DNA of 64,000 bases from Stutzerimonas stutzeri. Lineage in GTDB: Bacteria; Pseudomonadota; Gammaproteobacteria; Pseudomonadales; Pseudomonadaceae. Below are positions 7,380-16,363 of the stretch, one piece after another. The position numbers and the translations under genes were made by a program. Position 1 is the stretch's first letter, and each line of letters starts with the position of its first letter. The notes under the pieces are model-generated. The model was not told the DNA's origin, ran no database searches, and saw only the letters and a program-made list of their open reading frames with translations. The DNA lies in assembly GCF_024448715.1 (NCBI RefSeq), contig NZ_JAMOHZ010000002.1, positions 620,001 to 684,000 of the forward strand, in the 5' to 3' direction.

Positions 7380-8891
7380 ATGGAAACACTGAATTTCTTG
7401 ATGCAGGGCTTTGATGTCGCCACCCGCCCGACCAACCTTCTGGTGGCGCTCTTCGGCGCCTTCGTCGGCACCGTCGTCGGTCTGCTTCCCGGTCTGGGCC
7501 CGATCAATGGCGTGGCGCTGTTGCTACCGTTGGCCTTTGCCCTGGGTTTACCACCGGAAACGGCGCTGATCCTGCTCGCTGCGGTGTACCTGGGCTGCGA
7601 ATATGGCGGACGTATTTCGGCGATCCTGCTCAATGTGCCGGGCGATGCCGCCGCGGTCATGACCACGCTCGATGGCTACCCGCTGGCACGTCAGGGCAAG
7701 GCTGGCATTGCGCTGTCGCTCTCCGCGGTCAGCTCGTTCATGGGGAGCATGATCGCCACCTGTGGCGTGGTGCTGTTCGCCCCGCTGCTGGCGAAGTGGG
7801 CGGTGGCTTTCGGGCCTGCGGAATACTTCGTACTGATGATCTTCGCCATCGCCTGCCTCGGCGGCATGGTCGGTGACAAGCCGGTGAAAACACTGATGGC
7901 GGCATTGATCGGCCTGGGTCTGGCAACCGTCGGGGTGGATTCGACCACCGGTGTCTACCGCTTCACCTTCGGCAGTGTCAGCCTGTCGGATGGCATCCAG
8001 TTCGTCATCGTGGTGATCGGCTTCTTCAGCGTCAGCGAAGTGCTGCTGATGCTGGAAAAGACCCACAGCGGGCAAAAGGCAGTGAAGGCCAGCGGGCGAC
8101 TGCTGTTCAATTTCAAGGAGTTCTCCCTGACCTTCTGGACCATGGTGCGCAGTGCTTTGGGGGGCTTCGTCATCGGCACGCTGCCCGGTGCCGGCGCAAC
8201 CATCGCCAGCGCCATGACCTACATGAGCGAAAAGCGCATGGCCGGCGCCAGCGGCAAGTTTGGCGAAGGCGATCTACGTGGTCTGGCGGCGCCGGAAGCG
8301 GCCAACAATGCCTCCGCCTGTGGCTCGCTGATTCCCATGTTGACCCTTGGCGTGCCTGGTTCGGGCACCACGGCGGTAATGATCGGTGCGCTGACCCTGT
8401 ACAACATCACGCCCGGCCCGCTGCTATTCGAGCAGCAACCGGACGTGGTCTGGGGCCTGATCGCCTCGCTGTTCATCGGTAACGTAATCCTGCTGATCAT
8501 GAACATTCCGCTGGTCGGGCTGTTCTCCAAGATGCTCAGCGTGCCCAACTGGGTGCTTGTACCAGCCATCACGGCAATCAGCCTGGTCGGCGTATATTCG
8601 GTACACAGCACCACATTCGACCTGGTGCTAATGGTCGGGCTCGGGGTGTTCGGCTACCTGTTGCGCAAATTGGACTTCCCGCTGTCGTCGCTGATTCTGG
8701 GTTTCGTACTCGGCGAGATGATGGAAGACAACCTGCGCCGCGCGTTGTCGATCTCGGCAGGCGACCTGGGCATCCTGTGGGGCAGCCCGATCACTCTGGC
8801 GTTGTGGGCGATGGCAGTCCTGATGCTGGCCATGCCGGGCATTCGCTGGTACCTCGGCCGTCGCCGCGCCACGCTGGCAGTCCAGAACTGA
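7380..8891 (+). CDS. tctA: TctA large membrane subunit
   Basis: The 503-residue channel subunit of the tripartite tricarboxylate transporter, of the usual family length. The conserved N-terminal motif LLPGLGPINGVALLLP, the CEYGGRISAILLNVPGD segment and the internal repeat IGTLPGAGATIAS are visible, as is the conserved LTLGVPGSGTTAVM. GGAG lies 9 bases before the ATG. It is followed after a single base by an AbrB-family gene. Confidence 0.95.
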   Translation: METLNFLMQGFDVATRPTNLLVALFGAFVGTVVGLLPGLGPINGVALLLPLAFALGLPPETALILLAAVYLGCEYGGRISAILLNVPGDAAAVMTTLDGYPLARQGKAGIALSLSAVSSFMGSMIATCGVVLFAPLLAKWAVAFGPAEYFVLMIFAIACLGGMVGDKPVKTLMAALIGLGLATVGVDSTTGVYRFTFGSVSLSDGIQFVIVVIGFFSVSEVLLMLEKTHSGQKAVKASGRLLFNFKEFSLTFWTMVRSALGGFVIGTLPGAGATIASAMTYMSEKRMAGASGKFGEGDLRGLAAPEAANNASACGSLIPMLTLGVPGSGTTAVMIGALTLYNITPGPLLFEQQPDVVWGLIASLFIGNVILLIMNIPLVGLFSKMLSVPNWVLVPAITAISLVGVYSVHSTTFDLVLMVGLGVFGYLLRKLDFPLSSLILGFVLGEMMEDNLRRALSISAGDLGILWGSPITLALWAMAVLMLAMPGIRWYLGRRRATLAVQN

Positions 8892-8892
8892 T

Positions 8893-9918
8893 ATGCACGG
8901 CTACCGGTTGCCGGTCTGGTGGGCAACACCGCTGGTGGGCACCCTCGGCGGTTGGCTGGCGAGCCTGGCGAACTGGCCGCTACCGTGGATGGTCGGCTCG
9001 CTGTTGGCGGTCATCGTTGTTCGCTGCAGCGGCTGGCTGCTAAAGGAAGTCCCGCATGGCCGACAGACCGGGCAATGGCTGATCGCCAGCGCCATCGGCT
9101 TGCACTTTACCAGCGAGGTCATGCAGCAGGTGCTGGAGCATTTCGGCGTGATTCTCGCCGGTGCACTGGGCACGCTGCTGCTGAGCCTGATCGGTCTGTT
9201 CATTCTGCTGCGCAGCGGCACTGACCGCGCCACAGCTTTCTTCGCCAGCATGCCCGGGGGCGCCAGTGAAATGGTCAATCTGGCCGGTCGTCACTCGGCA
9301 CAGCCGGCGAAAGTCGCCGCGGCGCACAGCCTGCGTTTGCTGCTGGTGGTACTGATCATCCCGGCGTTGTTCACCTGGAGCCTGCCTCCCGTCGACGCAC
9401 CGCCACCGGCACCCGTTAGCTGGCCATGGCTGGCGTTGCTGCTGCCAGCCGGCGCGTTGCTGGCACTTCTATGGAAAAAGCTCGACCAACCCAACCCCTG
9501 GATGCTCGGCCCGTTGACCGCCTGCGCGGTGGCGAGCGTGACATTCGACCTGAACCTGAGCCTGCCTGAAGGTGCCGGCCAGCTCGGGCAATGGCTGATC
9601 GGCTGCTCGCTGGGTTGTCACTTCGATCGACCATTTTTTCGCAGCGCTCCGCGGTTCTTGCTAAATATTCTGCTGTTCACGCTACTGGCAATGCTCGCCG
9701 CGGCGGGCCTGGCTGAAGCGCTGGGCTGGGCGGCGACCCTCAACCAGACGTCTTTGACACTGGGGATGATGCCTGGCGGGATTACCGAGTTATGCCTCAC
9801 GGCGGAGGCGTTGCAGCTATCGGTGGCGTTGGTGACGGCGTTACAGGTGTTGCGATTGTTCCTGGTGATGTTCCTGGCCGAGCCGTTATTTCGGTTGTGG
9901 CAACGGGCGACGCTTTGA
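8893..9918 (+). CDS. AbrB-family polytopic membrane protein (PF05145 type)
   Basis: A 341-residue membrane protein made of two similar halves, each with a membrane pair and a GG-rich segment (FFASMPGGASEMVNLA about 116-131; LGMMPGGITELCLTAE about 291-306). Members are often labelled AbrB-family regulators or ammonia monooxygenase-like, but nothing here resembles a DNA-binding domain or an enzyme. Its ATG starts one base after the tctA stop, so it is very likely co-expressed with the tricarboxylate transporter and may help it; its role is unknown. Confidence 0.8.
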   Translation: MHGYRLPVWWATPLVGTLGGWLASLANWPLPWMVGSLLAVIVVRCSGWLLKEVPHGRQTGQWLIASAIGLHFTSEVMQQVLEHFGVILAGALGTLLLSLIGLFILLRSGTDRATAFFASMPGGASEMVNLAGRHSAQPAKVAAAHSLRLLLVVLIIPALFTWSLPPVDAPPPAPVSWPWLALLLPAGALLALLWKKLDQPNPWMLGPLTACAVASVTFDLNLSLPEGAGQLGQWLIGCSLGCHFDRPFFRSAPRFLLNILLFTLLAMLAAAGLAEALGWAATLNQTSLTLGMMPGGITELCLTAEALQLSVALVTALQVLRLFLVMFLAEPLFRLWQRATL

Positions 9919-9974
9919 TCCGCCGCTTGCTGGATTTTTGAGCACTATCATCAGCGTGAGCCGATACGGCGCTT

Positions 9975-10046
9975 GGTGGGTTACGCGACGCGCCAGCTTC
10001 GTGTGGTTATTTGCTTCGACGAGCATGCGTCGCTAACCCACCCTAC
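9975..10046. repeat. GTAGGGTGGG-family inverted repeat, copy A
   Basis: Arms GGTGGGTTACGCGACGC (9975-9991) and GCGTCGCTAACCCACC (10027-10042, followed by CTAC) pair almost perfectly. It belongs to the family found at 22785, 38755 and 46340 (outer end GTAGGGTGGG). It lies between two convergent genes and probably acts as a two-way transcription stop. Confidence 0.65.
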
Positions 10047-10089
10047 ATTGCTACTCGCCACAGCCTTTCCTCCGCCCTCGCAAGATCAA

Positions 10090-11319
10090 TCATCCAAAAA
10101 ACCAATAGCACACCAGAATTGCCGCGGTGATGCCGGCGAAATCCGCCACCAGTGCACACCCAACCGCATGCCGGGCGCGTTGGATGCCGACCGCACCGAA
10201 ATACACCGCCAGCACATAGAAAGTGGTCTCGGTGCTGCCCTGCACCGTCGCCGCCACCAGCGCCGCGAAGCTGTCGACGCCCTGGTTCTGCATGGTTTCG
10301 ATCAACATCGCCCGCGCGGCGCTGCCGGAGAAGGGCTTGACCAGTGCCGTGGGCAGCGCGTCGACGAAGCGGGTATCCCAGCCCAACACTTCAACGAGCC
10401 AGCGAATCCCGTCCAGGCCAAAGTCCAGCGCGCCGGACGCCCGCAATACGCCGATCGCGCAAAGCATGGCGATCAGATAGGGCAGCAGGCTTTTCGCCAC
10501 ATCGAACCCTTCCTGCGCGCCTTCGACGAAGCTTTCATAGACCGGCACCTTACGCAGCGCGCCGACGATCAAAAAGGCGATGATCAGGCCGAATAGGGTC
10601 AAATTACCGAGCAGCGATGACAGCGAAGCCAGCGCCGTGGCCGACAGCCCGGCAAGCAGCGCCATGAAGCCGCCCAGCAGCAGCGCACCGGGAATGAAAT
10701 AAGCCAGCACCACCGGATCCCAGATGCGCAGCCGTTGCACCAGCGCCACCGCCAGCAATCCCGCCAGCGATGACGCGGTCGTCGCGAGCAGGATAGGCAG
10801 GAACACCAGCGTTGGATCCTCGGCACCCTGCTGCACGCGATACATGAAAATCGAGACGGGCAAAAGCGTCAGTGAGGAGGTGTTAAGCACCAGGAAGAGA
10901 ATCTGTGCGTTGCTCGCCACCGTCTTGCTGGGATTAAGCTCTTGCAGGGCACGCATGGCTCGCAGGCCGATAGGTGTGGCGGCGTTGTCCAGCCCCAGAC
11001 CGTTCGCGGCGAAGTTCAGCGTGATCAGCCCCAACGCCGGATGCCCGGCTGGTACTTCTGGCATCAGACGGCGGAACAGCGGACCCAGCAGACGCGCCAG
11101 CTGTTCGATCAGACCGGCTTTCTCGGCGATGCGCAAGAAGCCGAGCCAGAGCGTCAGCGTGCCGAACAGCACGATCATGATTTCTACCGCCAGTTTGGCC
11201 ATGGCGAACAGGCTTTCGACCAGCGCGGCGAAGATCGCCGGATCGCCACCGACCAACCAACGAGCAAGCGCAGCAACCGTGGCGATCAGAAAAAAGCCCA
11301 GCCATAGGCCGTTGAGCAT
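10090..11319 (-). CDS. Nucleoside-recognition (Gate) domain membrane protein, SpmA-SpmB-like fusion
   Basis: A 409-residue polytopic protein with two similar halves, resembling spore-maturation proteins SpmA and SpmB joined together, a form found in many non-sporing Proteobacteria. Visible features are the ATPIGLRAM-type segment with TLNFAANGLGLDNAATP (about 100-116) in the first half and the matching TALVKPFSGSAARAML in the second. The ATG at 11319 has GGGAG 7 bases before it. The transported ligand, if any, is not known. Confidence 0.8.
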   Translation of the reverse strand: MLNGLWLGFFLIATVAALARWLVGGDPAIFAALVESLFAMAKLAVEIMIVLFGTLTLWLGFLRIAEKAGLIEQLARLLGPLFRRLMPEVPAGHPALGLITLNFAANGLGLDNAATPIGLRAMRALQELNPSKTVASNAQILFLVLNTSSLTLLPVSIFMYRVQQGAEDPTLVFLPILLATTASSLAGLLAVALVQRLRIWDPVVLAYFIPGALLLGGFMALLAGLSATALASLSSLLGNLTLFGLIIAFLIVGALRKVPVYESFVEGAQEGFDVAKSLLPYLIAMLCAIGVLRASGALDFGLDGIRWLVEVLGWDTRFVDALPTALVKPFSGSAARAMLIETMQNQGVDSFAALVAATVQGSTETTFYVLAVYFGAVGIQRARHAVGCALVADFAGITAAILVCYWFFG

Positions 11320-11803
11320 GTCGTTCTCCCGAAAGTGATTGGGCGCGATGATAACGGCGCAGACGGGCAACGACCATTGTGCTCAGCGTCGAGACAGCCA
11401 GCAGATTCGCGAATTGCCTGAGCGAACCTGATCAGCCTTAGCCTGAGACCGCGAGGGCGTTCGAATTGAGCTGGGAGCGACGCTGCGCGAGCGGCAGCAT
11501 GGGACAGGAGAATGGTGACGATTCGTTTGATCGCAAGCCAGAGGCGGTCTGAGCCACCTCCGGTTGCCTTTCACTGAACCTGGTCCGTTAGCAGGAAGTA
11601 CTCCATGTACCTCTAGGTCGCTCCGTTAACAGAGCATCCCGACCCCATGGTTCGCCCGCTACGCGGGCTGACGAGTGCTCGGTAGATCACTCGAAGTTAC
11701 TGCGAGCCTCGCGCCGCTGGCGCGAAGAGCTAGGAATATCGGCATCCCGCCTGCGTTGCCTCCGTTAGGTTTTGCAGCCGCCCTTGCGGGCGGCATCATT
11801 GCA
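11320..11803. other. 484-bp intergenic region without recognisable gene
   Basis: No frame here has a ribosome binding site and family resemblance. Short hairpins are present (CCCGCtaCGCGGG near 11658-11670, and GCCGCCC-ttgc-GGGCGGC at 11777-11794 just after the DUF1328 gene on the minus strand). The latter may end that transcript, but no T-run follows it. The region should contain the promoter of the gene at 10090-11319. Confidence 0.45.
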
Positions 11804-11974
11804 TCAAACGCGCGGGCCCCGGCCTCGACCGAAGATCAGCGATGCTACGAATAGCACCAGGAAAACCACGAACAGGATCTTAGCGATGCCCGTTGCGGTG
11901 CCTGCGATACCACCGAAGCCCAGTACAGCAGCGATGATGGCGATGATCAGGAAAGTAATAGCCCAACTCAGCAT
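11804..11974 (-). CDS. DUF1328 small membrane protein (YtjA-like)
   Basis: A 56-residue protein found by reading the minus strand: [20 protein letters not shown], a glycine-rich middle ([13 protein letters not shown]) and a second hydrophobic segment ending [12 protein letters not shown]. This is the DUF1328/YtjA pattern of a two-segment inner-membrane peptide often induced in stress or stationary phase. GAGGAG lies 8 bases before the ATG at 11974. It is the first of three small stress-type genes here. Confidence 0.85.
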   Translation of the reverse strand: MLSWAITFLIIAIIAAVLGFGGIAGTATGIAKILFVVFLVLFVASLIFGRGRGPRV

Positions 11975-12045
11975 GGTGTGACTCCTCTTCGTTCAGGAAC
12001 TTCTTCAGCGGGACCGCCATTTTGATCAGCTATCGGAGCGACCAC

Positions 12046-12282
12046 TTAGAAAACCCAGCGCTGCCCTGACCGCACCTGCATGTAATCGATCGTTTTCGGT
12101 GCCGGCCCGGTTTGCACGATCCCTACTGGTTGAGCGTCATACATGTGAATTCGTTCCGCTGATTCATGCTGTGCCTGGCTGAGCGGTTGCGACATCGGCC
12201 GCTCGGCACCCACGATGAGCATCACAACCGCAGCGGTAAGAAAACCTTTGCTGACCAGTGAGAAACGCGCTTGACGATTCAT
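12046..12282 (-). CDS. Small exported or membrane-anchored hypothetical protein
   Basis: A 78-residue protein with one N-terminal hydrophobic segment (about 12-26, GFLTAAVVMLIVGA) followed by a polar region. I do not recognise the family. The ATG at 12282 is preferred over the TTG two codons earlier because AAGGAG lies 6 bases before it. An AT-rich leader with a plausible promoter (12385-12412) precedes it. It lies between two stress-type genes, which suggests but does not prove a stress role. Confidence 0.6.
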   Translation of the reverse strand: MNRQARFSLVSKGFLTAAVVMLIVGAERPMSQPLSQAQHESAERIHMYDAQPVGIVQTGPAPKTIDYMQVRSGQRWVF

Positions 12283-12384
12283 CCTCAACTCCTTCTAAGC
12301 ATGCGGGGCAGTCTGTCTTTCCAGTTACATTGCAGACGTCATGCCAGCCTATAAAAATAGATTTTTCCCTTTATTTTCAAATAC

Positions 12385-12412
12385 TTAATAAGACAAATCT
12401 TTGAGGCGTCAA
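12385..12412 (-). promoter_or_regulatory. Candidate sigma-70-type promoter for the 78-residue gene
   Basis: On the minus strand TTGACG (12412-12407) and TATTAA (12390-12385) are separated by 16 bases in an unusually AT-rich stretch for this window. Confidence 0.4.
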
Positions 12413-12479
12413 CTTAAATTGCACGATACCTACAATCGGCGCCGGGCGATTTGCACGACGAACTAATCCCTCCCGCTCG

Positions 12480-12914
12480 TCAGTGATCGTCACGGTGGTT
12501 GAGCTTGTGGATACGCTCGTGACAGGCACGAATTTTCGGCAGTTCGATAGCTAACAAGGCCCGTACATCGGGTTCGGCCGATTTCAACGCGTCTTCGAAT
12601 GCCGCCAGGATGCGTTCCTCGGCTTGATCGAGCTGATCGATGTATACCGCATCGGCATGACCGAGCCGCGCCTTGGTGTCCGCATACATTTCGCGTAACT
12701 TGCCGGCCGTGGTGCCGCCTTGGGCAGGTTGTTCCTGGTTAGCCGCGACCTTCACCGACAACGCCTGGATGATGTGGGTCTTGGCCTGTGCCATGTCGCG
12801 AAACAGATGCTGCAGCTCGATGTCCTTCACCACGTCCAGCGCATGCTGGTAAAAGTGTTGGCCGTCACGAGTGATCTCGATCAGCTCGTTGAGTTGAGTC
12901 ATGTTCTGATTCAT
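12480..12914 (-). CDS. DUF2383 / PA2169-family four-helix-bundle protein
   Basis: A 144-residue soluble, fully helical protein of the ferritin-like PA2169 family. It shows the conserved start MTQLNELIEITRDGQHFY, a YxDxKxxLG-like middle and a C-terminal CHERIHKL helix. The biochemical role of the family is not established; members are linked to stress and stationary phase. GGAGG lies 5 bases before the ATG at 12914. Confidence 0.82.
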   Translation of the reverse strand: MNQNMTQLNELIEITRDGQHFYQHALDVVKDIELQHLFRDMAQAKTHIIQALSVKVAANQEQPAQGGTTAGKLREMYADTKARLGHADAVYIDQLDQAEERILAAFEDALKSAEPDVRALLAIELPKIRACHERIHKLNHRDDH

Positions 12915-13160
12915 GGGTCCTCCGGTTCAGGTGCGAATGCGTACCCGACTGCGGCCGCAAGCGCCGTGCCAGCAGCAAAAACAGTGTTGTGCTTTTATAA
13001 TCAGGTACTTGCCGTGCCGCCTCGCTTGAGGATTGATTGCATGGTGCAGGAAAGACCCGCAAATACCGTGCAACTTGCAAGACTTTTCGTAGACTAAAGC
13101 AGGCGCCAACGCGCGCTCGGCATCTTTAGGAACACAGCACCGCGATTTCTACCCGATTTG

Positions 13161-13183
13161 CAGACAAAGACCGTCTTTGTCTG
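13161..13183. promoter_or_regulatory. Perfect 10-bp palindrome directly before the algB ribosome binding site
   Basis: CAGACAAAGA-ccg-TCTTTGTCTG is a perfect 10-base inverted repeat with a 3-base centre. Its right end is 3 bases from the GGAG (13187-13190) of algB and 12 bases before the ATG. It could be an operator or an mRNA hairpin beside the ribosome binding site. The gene upstream is on the opposite strand, so it is not that gene's terminator. Confidence 0.65.
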
Positions 13184-13195
13184 ATTGGAGCATTC

Positions 13196-14542
13196 ATGGA
13201 ACAAACGACCGACGCCGGTGGCCGCATTCTTCTGGTAGATGACGAGGCCGCGATATTGCGTACCTTCCGCTACTGCCTCGAGGATCGCGGCTATACGGTG
13301 GTAACGGCTGCCAGCGCCTCGCAAGCTGAAGCCATCCTGCAACGCCAAGTGTTCGACCTGTGCTTTCTGGATCTGCGCCTCGGCGAAGACAACGGCCTCG
13401 ATGTCCTACAGCAGATGCGCGTGCTTGCGCCCTGGATGCGCGTGGTGATCGTTACCGCACATTCGGCCGTGGACACTGCAGTAGATGCGATGCAGGCGGG
13501 GGCGGCGGACTATTTGGTCAAGCCTTGCAGCCCCGAACAGCTGCGTTTGTCGGCCGCCAAGCAACTGGAAGTCCGCCAGATGGCGGCGCGCCTGGAAGCT
13601 CTGGAAGGCGAGGTGCAGAAACGCAACGACGCGTTGGGTTCGTACAGCCCAGCGATGATGAGCGTGCTGGAAACCGCCCGGCAGGTTGCCGACACCGATG
13701 CCAACATCCTCATCCTCGGCGAATCCGGTACCGGCAAGGGCGAGCTAGCACGGGCAATTCACAATTGGAGCCGGCGGGCGAAGAAGGCGTTCATCACTAT
13801 CAATTGCCCGTCGCTCTCCGCGGACCTGATGGAAAGCGAGTTGTTCGGGCACAACCGCGGCGCCTTCACCGGCGCCACCGAAAGCACCTTGGGCCGGGTC
13901 AATCAGGCCGATGGCGGCACGCTGTTTCTCGACGAGATCGGCGATTTTCCCTTGGCGTTGCAACCCAAACTGCTCCGTTTCATCCAGGACAAGGAGTACG
14001 AGCGAGTCGGTGATCCGGTCACACGGCGCGCCGACGTACGCATCCTCGCGGCGACCAATCTAAATCTCGAAGAAATGGTGCGCGAAGGCCGCTTCCGGGA
14101 AGATCTGCTCTACCGCCTGAACGTCATCACCCTCAACCTGCCACCAATGCGCGAGCGCCCGGAAGATCTGGTGACCCTGGCCGAGCGTTTCCTAGCCTTC
14201 TTCGTCAAGAGTTACGGCCGCCCGGCACGTGGCTTCAGCGACGGCGCCATCGGTGCCTTGAAAGCCTATCGCTGGCCCGGCAACGTGCGCGAGCTACGCA
14301 ACGTGGTCGAGCGAGCGAGCATCATCTGCCCGCAGGAAATGATCGAAGTCAGTCATCTTGGTTTGGCCGACCAAGCGGTCAGTAATGCCCCGCGCATCGG
14401 CGAGCCGCTTAGCCTGGAGGCTCTAGAGAAAGCGCATATAGCCGGCGTGCTGAGCACCAGCGACACCCTCGAACAAGCCGCCCGGATTCTGGGCATCGAC
14501 GCCTCGACGCTGTACCGAAAGCGCAAGCAATACAGCCTATGA
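13196..14542 (+). CDS. algB: AlgB, NtrC-family response regulator of alginate and virulence genes
   Basis: The 448-residue partner of the KinB kinase. Order: receiver domain with phospho-acceptor Asp59 ([13 protein letters not shown]) and Lys109 (YLVKPCSP); AAA+ domain with Walker [10 protein letters not shown] (175-183), the sigma-54 contact motif GAFTGA (222-227) and Walker [12 protein letters not shown]; and a Fis-type helix-turn-helix at the C-terminus ([21 protein letters not shown]). Length and sequence agree closely with P. aeruginosa AlgB as I remember it. The last codons overlap kinB by 4 bases (ATGA). Confidence 0.96.
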   Translation: MEQTTDAGGRILLVDDEAAILRTFRYCLEDRGYTVVTAASASQAEAILQRQVFDLCFLDLRLGEDNGLDVLQQMRVLAPWMRVVIVTAHSAVDTAVDAMQAGAADYLVKPCSPEQLRLSAAKQLEVRQMAARLEALEGEVQKRNDALGSYSPAMMSVLETARQVADTDANILILGESGTGKGELARAIHNWSRRAKKAFITINCPSLSADLMESELFGHNRGAFTGATESTLGRVNQADGGTLFLDEIGDFPLALQPKLLRFIQDKEYERVGDPVTRRADVRILAATNLNLEEMVREGRFREDLLYRLNVITLNLPPMRERPEDLVTLAERFLAFFVKSYGRPARGFSDGAIGALKAYRWPGNVRELRNVVERASIICPQEMIEVSHLGLADQAVSNAPRIGEPLSLEALEKAHIAGVLSTSDTLEQAARILGIDASTLYRKRKQYSL

Positions 14543-16326
14543 AGCTCCAGATGAAGCTGAGAACCCGTCTATTTCTGGGCTTTTCCGCGTTGATGACTGT
14601 AGCGCTGCTGGGGCTAGTACTGGCGCTGGTCAGCGTGGTGCAGATGGCTCAGAGTCAGGAGAAGCTGATCCGCGACAACTTCGGCGTCATCGAGGTTAAC
14701 CAGCAACTACGCCAGGCACTGGGTAATCATCTGCTTCTGCTGATGCGCGAGGATCGCGACAGCGCGGCGTTCAGCGAATCCCGTGGCGCGTTCCAGACTG
14801 CGCTATCGCAAGGATTGTCCGAGGCGTCCGAAGAGCATGACCGGCAGGCGTACCAGGCGATCGGCGACGCTTACGCCAGCTTTATCAACGAGCTGGAAGC
14901 CCCATCCAGCTTGAACTGGACACTGCTCGAAGACAACGCCTTGAGCCAGTCCTTCAACCGCGTGCGCGAGTTGATGGTCGATATGCAACAGAGCGCTTAC
15001 GACCAGATCCGCGACACCGAGATTCGCAGCCGTGAGCGGGCCCAGCTGCTTGCCGGGCTGCTCGGCCTGACCGGCATCGCAGTGCTGTTGATCGGCTTCG
15101 TCACGGCACACAGTTTTGCCCGCCGCTTCGGTGATCCTATCGAGCAACTGTCCAGCGTCGCCGACCAGATCGGCCGCGGTGATTTCAATATCAGCCTACC
15201 CGCCTCGCCCATCGCCGAGCTGTCCTCGCTGATCCGCCGCTTCGGTCTGATGTCGCAGGCGCTGCATCAGTTCAAGCAGACCAATGTCGAGGCGCTGGTC
15301 AATGGCCAGCAGCGCCTGCAAGCCCTGCTCGACAGTATCGACGACGGTCTGCTGATCATCGACCGCCAGGGTCGGCTGGAGCACGCCAACCCCGTGGCAC
15401 AGCGGCAGCTGGCGTGGGAAAGCGAACATCTCGGCTCGACGCTCAGCCAAGCGCTCGGCTATCCCGAACTGGACGAGGCGGCCCAGCAAGTTCTCGACGA
15501 CAGGCCACTGTCCGGGCCGCCGGAGGATTTGGTCATCGAGGCGGACGGTGAGCGGCGTTTATTATCGTGGCGCATGAGCCCGGTTAACCACCATGACGGG
15601 CGCATCAGCGGTGCCGTGATGGTGCTTCACGATGTCACCGACCAGCGCACCTTCGAGCGCGTGCGCAACGAATTCGTCTTGCGCGCATCGCATGAACTAC
15701 GTACGCCGGTGACCGGCATGCAGATGGCGTTCAGCCTGTTGCGCGAGCGCACCCATTACCCCGACAACAGCCGTGAGGCTGACCTGCTCAGCACCGTGCA
15801 TGAGGAAATGCAGCGCCTGGTCACGCTGATCAATGACCTGCTGAATTTTTCGCGTTATCAGAGCGGTCAGCAGAAGCTGGAACTGGTGCCCTGCGACCCG
15901 GCCGAGCTGCTTGGGCAAGCCGGCCATCGATTTCAAGCTGTTGCCGCGCAGAACGACATTGAGATCAAGCTGGAACTGCAATCGCCACTGCCCAGCCTGC
16001 TGCTGGATCGGCAGCAGATGGAAAGGGTGCTCGACAACCTCCTCAGCAACGCACTGCGACATACGCCGGACGGCGGCGAGATCCGCCTGCTGGCCAGGCA
16101 TCACGGCGAACGGGTGATTCTCAGCGTCGAGGACAACGGCGAGGGCATTCCTTACAGCCAGCAGGCGCGAATTTTCGAGCCGTTCGTGCAGATCGGCCGC
16201 CGCCGCGGTGGTGCCGGACTGGGCTTGGCCTTATGCAAGGAGATCGCCCAGCTGCATGGTGGTCGTATCGGCGTGCATTCGCGAATCGGCCACGGCACCA
16301 TCTTCTACATCGCCCTGCCGATTTGA
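14539..16326 (+). CDS. kinB: KinB sensor histidine kinase
   Basis: Membrane sensor kinase of 595 residues, the same length as P. aeruginosa KinB. Two membrane segments (about 10-33 and 168-190) flank a helical periplasmic domain. A HAMP region (about 190-245) and a PAS-like domain (about 255-370) follow, then HisKA with His385 (ASHELRTPVTGM) and an ATPase domain (NLLSNALRHTPDGG, EDNGEGIP, GGAGLGLALC). It phosphorylates and dephosphorylates AlgB. Its ATG overlaps the algB stop. Confidence 0.95.
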   Translation: MKLQMKLRTRLFLGFSALMTVALLGLVLALVSVVQMAQSQEKLIRDNFGVIEVNQQLRQALGNHLLLLMREDRDSAAFSESRGAFQTALSQGLSEASEEHDRQAYQAIGDAYASFINELEAPSSLNWTLLEDNALSQSFNRVRELMVDMQQSAYDQIRDTEIRSRERAQLLAGLLGLTGIAVLLIGFVTAHSFARRFGDPIEQLSSVADQIGRGDFNISLPASPIAELSSLIRRFGLMSQALHQFKQTNVEALVNGQQRLQALLDSIDDGLLIIDRQGRLEHANPVAQRQLAWESEHLGSTLSQALGYPELDEAAQQVLDDRPLSGPPEDLVIEADGERRLLSWRMSPVNHHDGRISGAVMVLHDVTDQRTFERVRNEFVLRASHELRTPVTGMQMAFSLLRERTHYPDNSREADLLSTVHEEMQRLVTLINDLLNFSRYQSGQQKLELVPCDPAELLGQAGHRFQAVAAQNDIEIKLELQSPLPSLLLDRQQMERVLDNLLSNALRHTPDGGEIRLLARHHGERVILSVEDNGEGIPYSQQARIFEPFVQIGRRRGGAGLGLALCKEIAQLHGGRIGVHSRIGHGTIFYIALPI

Positions 16327-16363
16327 GCCAGGCAGGGCCTTGAAGAACAACAAGGAGCCGTCC

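Noticed and set aside
12915..13195. Sigma-54 promoter before algB
   Set aside because: No TGGCAC-N5-TTGCA arrangement was found in the leader, although AlgB itself has an AAA+ domain.
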